Part shown: positions 15,959 to 23,354 of the stretch, in pieces
Layout of the letters: every line of letters starts with the position of its first letter
How positions within the stretch are numbered: the first letter of the stretch is position 1
Assembly: GCA_900552545.1 (NCBI GenBank)
Contig: USAL01000002.1
Location: 1 to 53,668 of the forward strand
Origin: an uncultured Sutterella sp.
GTDB taxonomy: Bacteria > Pseudomonadota > Gammaproteobacteria > Burkholderiales > Burkholderiaceae_F
Length of the DNA: 53,668 nt
Direction: 5' to 3'
Position numbers and translations under genes: made by a program
The notes under the pieces: model-generated
Database searches by the model: none
The model's input: only the letters and a program-made list of their open reading frames with translations
What the model was told of the DNA's origin: nothing

Positions 15959-17341
15959 ATGGCCGTTTCAAGCGAACTTTCAAGCCTGCTCAATGCTCTT
16001 GACGACCCCGCCATGCTGATCCGGCCCGAGGACATGTCGGTGGCCGCGGTCAATGCCGCCTTTCAGCGCGTTTTCGGCGCCTTTCGCTTCGAGGGGCGCC
16101 GCTGCTGGGAGGCGCTGCATCGGCCCGACGCGTGCTCGCGCTGCGGGCTGGGGTGTCCGGTGAGCGCGCTCACGCGCACCCGAAGTGAGGTGCATGTCGA
16201 ACAGACGCTTTTTGCGGGCGCGGGCCTCGTGCGCTTTCGCGTGTCAATGCGCCCGGTCCTTGCGGCCGACGGCAACATCGTCTATTGGCTCGAGCGCATC
16301 CGCCACGAAAGGGGGATCGCTGCGGGCGAATTCACGCGCGGCCAGGTGGGGGTGTCGGCCGCACACCAGACGCTGATGCGCGAGATCCTCAAGGCCGCCG
16401 CAGCCGATCATCCGTTGATCTTGGTGGGCGAGCGCGGGCTTGGGAAGGAGCTTTATGCCCGCACGGTGCACGAAAACAGCGTGCGTGCCTCGCGCCCCTT
16501 CGTCGTCGTCAACGCAGCGGCGGTGACGGACAAAAATGCCGCGGCGCTTTTCTTTGGATGCGTGCGCACGCGCGGTCGTGCCGAGCGCCGGGGCTTGATG
16601 GAGCGCGCCGCGGGCGGCACGCTCTTCATCAAGAACATCGACCTTCTGCCGCGCGCGGCGCAGGCGCTTCTTGAGCGCGTGCTTGAGACGGGCTCTTTTG
16701 AGCCCGCCGGAGCCGACGTGCCGACGGCGGCGGTTTTCCGCCTGATGGCAAGCGCCCACAAAAAGCCGGCGGACCTTCTTGCCGAAGGGCGCCTTGAGGC
16801 GGGGCTTGCCGCGCTTTTGGCGCACCGCGTCCTGGCCGTGGCCCCGCTCAGGGACCGCAGGGAAGACATTGCGCCCTTGGCGCGCCACTTCGTGCGGATG
16901 CTTGCGCCCGCCAACACCTACACCATCACGGAACGGGCGCTTGAGGCGCTTTCCGTGCGCCGGTGGCCGGGCAACGCGCGCGAGCTGCGCGAGGTGCTTG
17001 AGGCGGCCGCGATGCACGCACAGTCAACGACGATCGCAGTCGACGATCTGGCGCCCGAAATCGGCGAGGGCCCCGCGCTTTTTCATGACGAGGCCGCGCT
17101 TGTGCCGTTGAAAAGTCTTGAGAGCCGCTATCTGCTTTGGGCGCAGGCCTCCTTTGAGGGATCAAGGGCGGAGCTTGCCCGGGTGCTGGGCGTGTCCGAG
17201 CGCACGCTTTATCGGCTGCTAGCGCGCGCCGAGCAGGAATGCGGGCAAAAGGAGAAGGACTCGCAGGCACTGCAGGTGCTGCCGGTACGCAAGGAGCCGG
17301 CTTCAGCCGGTGAGGCGAACGTCCGCGGGGAGGATGCATGA
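15959..17341 (+). CDS. NtrC-like regulator with cysteine-rich PAS-like sensor and degenerate AAA+ domain
   Basis: The 460-aa protein has three parts. The N-terminal 120 residues look like a PAS domain (ALDDPAMLIRPEDMSVAAVN) with four cysteines, C49, C59, C62 and C66 (C-x9-C-x2-C-x3-C), suitable for metal or redox sensing. The AAA+ domain (about 130-370) has a Walker A, GERGLGKE, and the WPGNARELREVLE sensor-II region. The GAFTGA loop that contacts sigma-54 is absent (the place reads FFGCVRTRGRAERRG), and the Walker B acids are replaced (TLFIKN instead of TLFLDE). The C-terminus is a Fis-type helix-turn-helix (RAELARVLGVSERTLYRLL). It should bind DNA but not activate sigma-54, much like TyrR-type proteins. 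It is divergent from cydP and overlaps the next gene by four bases. Confidence 0.8.
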   Translation: MAVSSELSSLLNALDDPAMLIRPEDMSVAAVNAAFQRVFGAFRFEGRRCWEALHRPDACSRCGLGCPVSALTRTRSEVHVEQTLFAGAGLVRFRVSMRPVLAADGNIVYWLERIRHERGIAAGEFTRGQVGVSAAHQTLMREILKAAAADHPLILVGERGLGKELYARTVHENSVRASRPFVVVNAAAVTDKNAAALFFGCVRTRGRAERRGLMERAAGGTLFIKNIDLLPRAAQALLERVLETGSFEPAGADVPTAAVFRLMASAHKKPADLLAEGRLEAGLAALLAHRVLAVAPLRDRREDIAPLARHFVRMLAPANTYTITERALEALSVRRWPGNARELREVLEAAAMHAQSTTIAVDDLAPEIGEGPALFHDEAALVPLKSLESRYLLWAQASFEGSRAELARVLGVSERTLYRLLARAEQECGQKEKDSQALQVLPVRKEPASAGEANVRGEDA

Positions 17342-18300
17342 TGAGTTGCAGCAAGGATGCTGAAGAACGTGAAGAGGGCCGAAGGCTTGCTTCACGGCTT
17401 CTTCCCAACGAGGAGGAGCACTGGATCGAGCGCGCGGGCGCCCGCGTGCGCTGGCTGCGGCTGCGTGCCCAGAAAAGGGAAAATGCCGTCGGCACGATCG
17501 TTCTCATTCACGGCGCGGCAAGCAACGCAAGCCGTTGGGAGGAATTCGTCGAGAAGACGCCCCTCAAAAAGGACTGGGACATCATCCGCGTCGATCTGCG
17601 CTGCCACGCGGCAAGTGTCTGCCGCACGCGCGCGACGCTCGAAGCCTGGTGTGCGGACATTGAGGCGATTCTGAACGACGCAGGCGTTTGTGACGCCGTG
17701 CACGTGGGCCACAGCCTCGGCGCGCATGTGGCGATGTACTTTGCCGCCGCCTATCCCCAGCGCGTGCGTGCGCTGGTGCTCCTCGACCCGTTGGTGACGC
17801 AGGCGCTTTCAGACCGTGCGCGCGCCATGCGGCGGCGCCGGCCGCTTCTGGTGCTCCTTGAAGGTGCGGTGCGGCTGGCAAACCGCCTTGGCATCCGCCG
17901 CAGACTGCAGCGTCAGGACCTGCGGGCAATGGATGAAGCCGCGCGGGTGAAGATCCAAAAGGGCGGCAGAGAGCTTGAGGCCTTTATTGCCGAGTATTCC
18001 TCGGTGCGCTCGGACCTTAAATACATGCATGCGGCCGATCTACTGCGTGACATGATCGAAGTGGGAAGGCCGTCGCCCGCGCCCGAAAAGCTTGCCGCAC
18101 CGGCGCTTGTGATTGCCTCTACGGGCGGAACCTATACCGATGCCGCGGCCATGGCGCAGTGGGTCGGGCGCATGCCGAAGGGCGAGATCCGTGCGGTGCA
18201 CTGCGCGCACTGGCCGTTGACGGAATGCCCGCTTGAAGTAAGCCGCGTGATCGAGGAATGGTTGGGCGGAGGGAAGCTCTCGCCCGACAAAGCCGCCTGA
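17338..18300 (+). CDS. Alpha/beta hydrolase
   Basis: The 320-aa protein has an alpha/beta-hydrolase fold: TIVLIHGAASNASRW with the oxyanion-hole HG at 58-59, VDLRCHAAS where the family often has DLRGHG, the nucleophile elbow VGHSLGAH with S126, and a likely catalytic His in CAHWPLTE near residue 296. A basic cap region (RARAMRRRRPLL to RRRLQRQDL) spans about 160-200. There is no signal peptide, so it is probably cytoplasmic. The substrate cannot be told. The ATG overlaps the regulator's stop (ATGA), so the two are translationally coupled and the hydrolase may produce or remove a molecule relevant to that regulator; this is inference. Confidence 0.85.
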   Translation: MMSCSKDAEEREEGRRLASRLLPNEEEHWIERAGARVRWLRLRAQKRENAVGTIVLIHGAASNASRWEEFVEKTPLKKDWDIIRVDLRCHAASVCRTRATLEAWCADIEAILNDAGVCDAVHVGHSLGAHVAMYFAAAYPQRVRALVLLDPLVTQALSDRARAMRRRRPLLVLLEGAVRLANRLGIRRRLQRQDLRAMDEAARVKIQKGGRELEAFIAEYSSVRSDLKYMHAADLLRDMIEVGRPSPAPEKLAAPALVIASTGGTYTDAAAMAQWVGRMPKGEIRAVHCAHWPLTECPLEVSRVIEEWLGGGKLSPDKAA

Positions 18301-18334
18301 AAGAACCTTCAGGGCCGGGAGCGTGGACAAAAAG

Positions 18335-18407
18335 AAGGCCGCCCGTTGAACTGTCCCGGGAAAGTGTCCGACTTTCCGGAGGCGGTGCAATGAGCGGCCT
18401 TTGTTTT
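18335..18407. terminator. Possible bidirectional terminator between convergent genes
   Basis: AAGGCCGC (18335-18342) pairs with GCGGCCTT (18394-18401), enclosing a further helix (GAAAGT/ACTTTC) in the interior, and is followed by TTGTTTT on the plus strand and preceded by an A-rich stretch. It lies between the hydrolase gene and the convergent exported-protein gene. Confidence 0.4.
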
Positions 18408-18427
18408 AAATCGCTGTCAGGACTTGA

Positions 18428-18907
18428 TTACTGCGCGGGCAGTGCGGTCCAGCCCGTGGGGCAGCTTCTCACCTGCGGATAGAAGCCCTGTTCGCCCTCG
18501 CACCAGTAGACGGTGCGGCTCTGGGCGTTCGCGGCGGCACCTTGGGCGATCGCAGCGCTTTGCGCGGCGCTTGCGGCGGATGCCGCAGCCGACTGAGCGG
18601 CCGCATCGGCGCGCGTGTTGTCGATCAAGGCGCTGATGCCGTAGGCCGCTGCGCCGAAGGCAAGCGGAGCCCACACCCAGTTCCAGTCACGTGAGCGGTG
18701 ATAGTGGTCGTAGCGGTAGTAGTTGTGGTGCACGACGGGCGGCGGCGGAGGAAGCGGCCGCACGAGCGGCGGATGGGGTCTGAAGCCCGGGCCCGGGCCG
18801 TGGTGCGGCCCGCGGGCAAAAGCCATTGGCGTTGCAACGGCGGCTGCAACAAGAATCGTCACCGATGCGACGGCTAAACGTTTGAAATCAAGCTTGGTGG
18901 CGAACAT
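18428..18907 (-). CDS. Exported Pro/His-rich protein with C-terminal Cys motif
   Basis: The 159-aa protein has a signal peptide (cleavage near AFA, residue 31), then a Gly/Pro/His-rich segment (about 33-75) with a PLPPPPPVVHHNYYRYDHY run, a hydrophobic stretch WVWAPLAFGAAAYGISALI that may span or sit in the membrane, an Ala/Gln-rich helix (about 97-130), and a conserved-looking end, YWCEGEQGFYPQVRSC-PTGW, seen at the C-terminus of many proteobacterial envelope proteins. The two cysteines in it could form a disulphide. The function is unknown. No clear ribosome site precedes the ATG; a 6-bp inverted repeat lies about 40 bases upstream. Confidence 0.7.
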   Translation of the reverse strand: MFATKLDFKRLAVASVTILVAAAVATPMAFARGPHHGPGPGFRPHPPLVRPLPPPPPVVHHNYYRYDHYHRSRDWNWVWAPLAFGAAAYGISALIDNTRADAAAQSAAASAASAAQSAAIAQGAAANAQSRTVYWCEGEQGFYPQVRSCPTGWTALPAQ

Positions 18908-19214
18908 AGTGGTTGACTAAAGAAAAATTCGGGAATCCAAGGGAGACTGAATGACCGTTCAGTGTCTGCGACAACTCTACTGCAGGCGCGCCGCTTTAGG
19001 TAGGTTTGGAAAAATCTGGAAAAATTTGTTGCACCGCTTTTGCGGTTTTGCGAAGATTCCTTGCGCCGGGCGCCCCGCAGCGTGAGACAATCGCGCCGTG
19101 TCGGTTCCTGAAGGAAGGCTACCAGAAGGAGGGCGCAAAATAGCCCCGTGCCTGCGCGAGTTTGCGTCGGGCGCAGCCGAAGACAAGATTGAAGCCTAGA
19201 GGTTGGAAGCACTC
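18908..19214. other. Divergent intergenic region
   Basis: The 307 bases hold the inverted repeat ACTGAA-TGACCG-TTCAGT at 18946-18963, about 40 bases before the exported-protein start, which resembles short TetR-type operators, and two near copies of GGAAAAAT around 19010-19025. No gene and no clear promoter were found. Confidence 0.4.
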
Positions 19215-19568
19215 GTGAACGAACAGCAGCTGCAGCAGTACCGCAAGCCGTACATGAAGGAAATCCGATTCGTGCGCGCCCTGATGTATGCGGGCACGGC
19301 GGCTTTTTTTGCCGCCGCCGCAAGCGACGTGGTTTCTAACGCTATGGCCAGCGCCTTGGGCAACATCGGTCTCTTGCTGATCCTCGTGCGGCTGTATTTC
19401 CTTTCGCCCTTGATCGTCGCCAAGGCCAAGAAGGGCGACGAGCGCTGGATTGAAGCCGAAGCCGACGCGGTTTACGAGCGCTATCCTTGGGTCGAGCACA
19501 CCGGCCGCATCGGATGGTGGATTCTGCTTGCCGCGGTGGTGCTGCAGCTTTTCGGCGGCTTGGCGTAA
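19215..19568 (+). CDS. Small membrane protein of unknown function
   Basis: The 117-aa protein has a charged N-terminus (NEQQLQQYRKPYMKEIRF), two or three membrane segments (about 22-42, 45-68 and 96-114) and a charged loop rich in Lys, Glu and Asp between the last two (AKAKKGDERWIEAEADAVYERYP). I do not recognise it. The GTG at 19215 follows a GGAAG site at good distance; a TTG four codons earlier is an alternative. An imperfect 12-bp hairpin (19589-19619) follows but lacks a T-run in the plus direction. Confidence 0.6.
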   Translation: MNEQQLQQYRKPYMKEIRFVRALMYAGTAAFFAAAASDVVSNAMASALGNIGLLLILVRLYFLSPLIVAKAKKGDERWIEAEADAVYERYPWVEHTGRIGWWILLAAVVLQLFGGLA

Positions 19569-19588
19569 AAAAGGGCCGATCGATTTTT

Positions 19589-19619
19589 GCCGAAGGGAAA
19601 TTTGTAATTTTCCTTCGGC
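19589..19619. repeat. Hairpin after the small membrane-protein gene
   Basis: GCCGAAGG (19589-19596) pairs with CCTTCGGC (19612-19619), extended inward by GAAA with TTTT. Neither strand shows a good downstream T-run, so it is not a clear terminator. Confidence 0.3.
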
Positions 19620-19771
19620 TGTGTAAAATAGCTGTTTCCCGCGGGAGCAAATGGCAGAACCCGAGGGACGGCTGAGACCGTCATCCCAAAAAACATCAAG
19701 AAAAGGGAAGGCTTCAGTTGCAAGCGATACGTCAGATCTCACGACGATCGCATCAAAAATTTGAACTACAC

Positions 19772-19800
19772 TTGACAAAGTGCATTTCTATCCGCATAAT
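19772..19800 (+). promoter_or_regulatory. Sigma-70 promoter of the tRNA-tuf operon
   Basis: TTGACA (19772-19777), a 17-base spacer and CATAAT (19795-19800) give an almost perfect promoter, 15 bases before the mature 5' end of tRNA-Tyr. Confidence 0.88.
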
Positions 19801-19814
19801 CTGCCATTCGCTAC

Positions 19815-19900
19815 GGAGGGGTGCCCGAGTGGCTAAAGGGGGCAGACTGTAAATCTGTTGGCTTACGCCTACGATGGTTCGAATCCATCCCCCTCCACCA
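19815..19900 (+). tRNA. tRNA-Tyr (GTA)
   Basis: The 86-base sequence folds as a tRNA with a long variable arm: acceptor GGAGGGG pairs with CCCCTCC, the anticodon loop is CTGTAAATC (anticodon GTA), the T-loop is GGTTCGAATCC, and CCA is encoded. It is the first gene of a Tyr-Gly-Thr-tuf block like E. coli tyrU-glyT-thrT-tufB. Confidence 0.97.
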
Positions 19901-19970
19901 GCTTCCTGCGCTGCAGGATAAGCGAAATGATTGCAGTGCGGTTGAAGCCGAATTGCAGTTGTACGCAGAG

Positions 19971-20044
19971 GCGGGTGTAGCTCAATGGTAGAGCAGAAGC
20001 CTTCCAAGCTTACGACGAGGGTTCGATTCCCTTCACCCGCTCCA
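19971..20044 (+). tRNA. tRNA-Gly (TCC)
   Basis: The 74-base cloverleaf has acceptor GCGGGTG paired with CACCCGC, the anticodon loop CTTCCAA (anticodon TCC), T-loop GGTTCGATTCC, and encoded CCA. It lies 70 bases after tRNA-Tyr in the same transcript. Confidence 0.97.
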
Positions 20045-20056
20045 ATTCAAAAGCGT

Positions 20057-20131
<75 letters not shown>

Positions 20132-20201
20132 GTAATTCCTTAATTTCTCACGTTTTTTGCTGCTCCGGGGTTTATTCCCGGCCTTTGTTCAGGAGTTAAC
20201 C

Positions 20202-21392
20202 ATGGCAAAAGAGAAGTATGAACGCACTAAGCCCCACGTGAACGTGGGCACGATCGGTCACGTTGACCACGGCAAGACGACGCTGACGGCCGCTCTCTGC
20301 ACGATTCTCGCTTCGAAGTTCGGCGGTGAAGCCAAGGCGTACGACCAGATTGACGCGGCTCCTGAAGAAAAGGCCCGCGGCATCACGATCAACACCGCGC
20401 ACGTCGAGTACGAAACCGCTGAGCGCCACTACGCTCACGTCGACTGCCCGGGGCACGCCGACTACGTGAAGAACATGATTACCGGTGCTGCCCAGATGGA
20501 CGGCGCCATCCTCGTGGTGTCGGCCGCTGACGGCCCGATGCCCCAGACCCGCGAGCACATCCTTCTGGCTCGCCAGGTGGGTGTTCCCTACATCATCGTC
20601 TACCTCAACAAGTGCGACATGGTCGACGATCCGGAACTGCTCGAGCTCGTTGAGATGGAAGTCCGCGAACTTCTGAACAACTACAACTTCCCGGGCGACG
20701 ACATTCCCATCATCAAGGGTTCCGCCAAGCTCGCTCTCGAAGGCGACAAGGGTGAACTCGGCGAACAGTCGATCATGAAGCTCGCTGAGACGCTCGACGC
20801 CTACATCCCGACGCCGGTGCGCGCTCTCGACCAGCCGTTCCTGATGCCGATCGAAGACGTGTTCTCGATCTCGGGCCGCGGCACGGTGGTGACGGGTCGT
20901 GTCGAACGCGGCATCATCCGCGTAGGCGACGAAATCGAAATCGTCGGCATCCACCCGACCTCCAAGACGACCTGCACGGGCGTTGAAATGTTCCGCAAGC
21001 TCCTCGACGAAGGCGAGGCTGGCGACAACATCGGCGTGCTGCTGCGCGGCACCAAGCGTGAAGAAGTCGAGCGCGGTCAGGTTCTGGCCAAGCCCGGTTC
21101 CATCACCCCGCACACGAAGTTCTCCGGCGAAGTGTACGTGCTGACCAAGGAAGAAGGCGGCCGTCACACCCCGTTCTTCAAGGGCTATCGTCCGCAGTTC
21201 TACTTCCGCACCACCGACGTCACCGGCACGATCGAGCTGCCCGAAGGCGTTGAAATGGTGATGCCCGGCGACAACGTGACGATGACCGTCCAGCTGATCG
21301 CCCCGATCGCCATGCAGGAAGGCCTGCGCTTTGCTATCCGCGAAGGCGGCCACACGGTTGGCGCCGGCGTTGTGAGCAAGATCATCGAGTAA
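20202..21392 (+). CDS. tuf: Elongation factor Tu (copy 1)
   Basis: EF-Tu (396 aa) carries aminoacyl-tRNA to the ribosome. The G-domain motifs are GHVDHGKTTL (P-loop), DCPGHADYV and NKCDMVDD; domains 2 and 3 follow, with the tRNA-binding end GHTVGAGVVSKIIE. The start at MAKEKYERTKP has an AGGAG site; the open frame upstream is discarded. This copy sits after three tRNA genes and before tRNA-Trp. It differs from the second copy (47672-48862) by synonymous changes in codons 2-6 only, as far as read. Confidence 0.99.
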   Translation: MAKEKYERTKPHVNVGTIGHVDHGKTTLTAALCTILASKFGGEAKAYDQIDAAPEEKARGITINTAHVEYETAERHYAHVDCPGHADYVKNMITGAAQMDGAILVVSAADGPMPQTREHILLARQVGVPYIIVYLNKCDMVDDPELLELVEMEVRELLNNYNFPGDDIPIIKGSAKLALEGDKGELGEQSIMKLAETLDAYIPTPVRALDQPFLMPIEDVFSISGRGTVVTGRVERGIIRVGDEIEIVGIHPTSKTTCTGVEMFRKLLDEGEAGDNIGVLLRGTKREEVERGQVLAKPGSITPHTKFSGEVYVLTKEEGGRHTPFFKGYRPQFYFRTTDVTGTIELPEGVEMVMPGDNVTMTVQLIAPIAMQEGLRFAIREGGHTVGAGVVSKIIE

Positions 21393-21447
21393 TATCGGTT
21401 TGGAAAGATTGCCGGTGCTTGATGAAAGTGCCGGCGGTCCTTCAGAC

Positions 21448-21523
21448 AGGGGTATAGCTCAATTGGCAGAGCGACGGTCTCCAAAACCGTAGGTTGAGGG
21501 TTCGATTCCTTCTGCCCCTGCCA
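21448..21523 (+). tRNA. tRNA-Trp (CCA)
   Basis: The 76-base cloverleaf has acceptor AGGGGTA paired with TGCCCCT, anticodon loop TCTCCAAAA (anticodon CCA), T-loop GGTTCGATTCC, and encoded 3' CCA. It lies between tuf1 and secE, the usual place in proteobacteria. Confidence 0.97.
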
Positions 21524-21633
21524 CAAATTTGATGATTCACAGCAAGCCGCGATCTCTGACCGCGGCTTGTCTGTCTGCAGAACAGCCTTCGAGCGGAAGC
21601 ATCCGCACCAGGCGTTGGAACGAAAGAAAGAAG

Positions 21634-22020
21634 ATGAGTAATCAAAACGCTCAGCCTCAGACGAACAAGGCGCTCGACATCACCGTCGTGACGCTCGCCG
21701 TCATCATCGCGGCGGCGGCGGTCTTCGCCTTTACCTTTCTCACCGAAGAGTCGCTCGGCATCCGTCTGGGTGCTCTGATCGGCGGCCTGGTGGTGGCAGC
21801 CGTGGTTGCCGCCTTCTCGCCTTCGGGCAAGCGCTTCATTGCGTTCTGCCGCGAATCCTGGGAAGAGCTGCGCCGCGTGGTGTGGCCGACCCGCAAGGAG
21901 ACGGTCAACACGACGGGCATCGTGATGGCTTTCGTCGTAGCAGTGTCGATCTACCTCTTCCTCGTTGACAAGCTCATCGAATGGGGTTTGTACGACGGCC
22001 TGCTGCAGCTGACGTTCTAG
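21634..22020 (+). CDS. secE: Preprotein translocase subunit SecE
   Basis: The 128-aa SecE clamps SecY in the Sec translocon. It has the three-helix form of proteobacteria: two N-terminal helices (about 18-38 and 45-63) and, after the conserved amphipathic CRESWEELRRVVWPTRKETVN, the essential third helix (about 92-115). The start at MSNQNAQ follows a GAAAGAAAGAAG site. An intrinsic terminator-like hairpin follows its stop before nusG. Confidence 0.95.
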   Translation: MSNQNAQPQTNKALDITVVTLAVIIAAAAVFAFTFLTEESLGIRLGALIGGLVVAAVVAAFSPSGKRFIAFCRESWEELRRVVWPTRKETVNTTGIVMAFVVAVSIYLFLVDKLIEWGLYDGLLQLTF

Positions 22021-22041
22021 GCTCGTTTGCAGAATTTCCAG

Positions 22042-22077
22042 ATGCTCGCATGTCGACAGTGGCTGCGGGCATTTTTT
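22042..22077 (+). terminator. Intrinsic terminator between secE and nusG
   Basis: ATGCTCGCA (22042-22050) pairs with TGCGGGCAT (22064-22072) with one G-T pair, the loop holds the palindrome TGTCGACA, and six T residues follow (22072-22077). It lies 22 bases after the secE stop, in a 180-base gap where these two genes are usually close together. Confidence 0.75.
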
Positions 22078-22200
22078 CCGTTATGGACGGCACCGATGCC
22101 GGGCGCATAAGCCCGCGGGCCGCTTCCAAGAATCCAATTTCTCTCTGACACCGCCGGCCGGGCCGCTGAAGCGTCCGGTTCGAGCAAGGAGTAGGCAGTT

Positions 22201-22788
22201 ATGACCGAAACCGAAAAGAAGACCGAAGGTGAGGCTCCCGCGTCTTCCGACACGCAGGGCAAGAAGATGCGCTGGTACACGCTGCACGTGTATTCCTCGA
22301 TGGAAAAGAGCGTGCAGAAGGCCATCATCGAGCGCATTGAACGCTCCGACCTGAAGGATCAGTTCGGCGAAGTGCTGCTTCCCATCGAGAAGGTCGAAGA
22401 AATCCGCAACGGCACCAAGCACGAGACCGAACGCCGCATGTATCCGGGCTACGTGTTCGTCGAGATGGTGATGACCGAGGAGAGCTGGCACCTGATGAAC
22501 AACACGCCGCGCGTGATCGAGTTCCTCGGCAACAACCATCCGGTTCCCCTCGCAGACCACGAGATCGCCGAAATCAAGGCGCGCATGAGCCAGGACAACG
22601 AGAAGGCTCGTCCGAAGGTCGTCTTCGAAGCCGGCGAAACCGTCCGCATCAAGGAAGGTCCCTTCACCGACTTCAACGGCCGCGTCGAGGAGGTCATGTA
22701 CGACAAGAACCGCCTGCGCTGCTTCGTGTCGATCTTCGGCCGTGAGACGAGTGTCGAGCTCGCCTTCAACGAAGTCGAGAAAATCTAA
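22201..22788 (+). CDS. nusG: Transcription termination/antitermination factor NusG
   Basis: NusG (195 aa) binds RNA polymerase and links it to Rho or to the ribosome. After an acidic N-terminal extension of about 23 residues, the NGN domain runs from RWYTLHVYSSMEKSV through MYPGYVFVEM and NNTPRVIEFLG; the KOW domain follows (KVVFEAGETVRIKEGPF to FGRETSVELAF). ATG start at 22201 follows GCAAGGAGTAGGCAGTT, a good ribosome site. Confidence 0.98.
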   Translation: MTETEKKTEGEAPASSDTQGKKMRWYTLHVYSSMEKSVQKAIIERIERSDLKDQFGEVLLPIEKVEEIRNGTKHETERRMYPGYVFVEMVMTEESWHLMNNTPRVIEFLGNNHPVPLADHEIAEIKARMSQDNEKARPKVVFEAGETVRIKEGPFTDFNGRVEEVMYDKNRLRCFVSIFGRETSVELAFNEVEKI

Positions 22789-22817
22789 ATTTTTTTTGGG
22801 AAATCAATGCTCGAGAC

Positions 22818-22846
22818 TTGCAAACGCAAAAAATCTCAGGCATAAT
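22818..22846 (+). promoter_or_regulatory. Sigma-70 promoter of rplKAJL
   Basis: TTGCAA (22818-22823), a 17-base spacer and CATAAT (22841-22846) lie 75 bases before rplK, the place of the L11 promoter in E. coli. The short leader holds a CGTCC/GGACG hairpin (22877-22891) that could be part of an L1-binding operator; this last point is inference. Confidence 0.85.
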
Positions 22847-22920
22847 CCCGTCCTTTCTGAATTCAACTGGGGAGGCCGTCCGCGTCGGACGACCATTTGA
22901 ACCCAGGGAGAACTTACAAA

Positions 22921-23352
22921 ATGGCAAAGAAAATCGTCGGCTTTATCAAGCTGCAGGTTCCTGCAGGCAAAGCCAATCCCTCGCCGCCTATCGGCCCGGC
23001 TCTCGGCCAGCGCGGTCTGAACATCATGGAATTCTGCAAGGCGTTCAACGCCAAGACCCAGGGCATGGAGCCCGGTCTGCCGATTCCGGTTGTGATCACC
23101 GCCTACGCGGACAAGTCCTTCACGTTCATCATGAAGACCCCGCCGGCCACGATCCTCATCAAGAAGGCCGCCAAGATCACCAAGGGCTCTGCCCGTCCGC
23201 ACACCGACAAGGTGGGCAAGATCACGCGCGCTCAGGCTGAGGAAATCGCCAAGACCAAGCAGCCCGACCTTACGGCTGCCGACCTTGACGCTGCCGTGCG
23301 CACCATCGCCGGCTCGGCTCGTTCCATGGGCATCACGGTGGAGGGACTCTAA
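22921..23352 (+). CDS. rplK: 50S ribosomal protein L11
   Basis: L11 (143 aa) forms the GTPase-associated stalk base on 23S rRNA. It opens MAKKIVGFIKLQVPAGKA and has the proline-rich PSPPIGPALGQRGLNIMEFC segment and the C-terminal RNA-binding domain ending SARSMGITVEGL. Normal length. The next gene, rplA, starts two bases after the stop, as in the usual L11-L1 pair. Confidence 0.99.
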   Translation: MAKKIVGFIKLQVPAGKANPSPPIGPALGQRGLNIMEFCKAFNAKTQGMEPGLPIPVVITAYADKSFTFIMKTPPATILIKKAAKITKGSARPHTDKVGKITRAQAEEIAKTKQPDLTAADLDAAVRTIAGSARSMGITVEGL

Positions 23353-23354
23353 TC

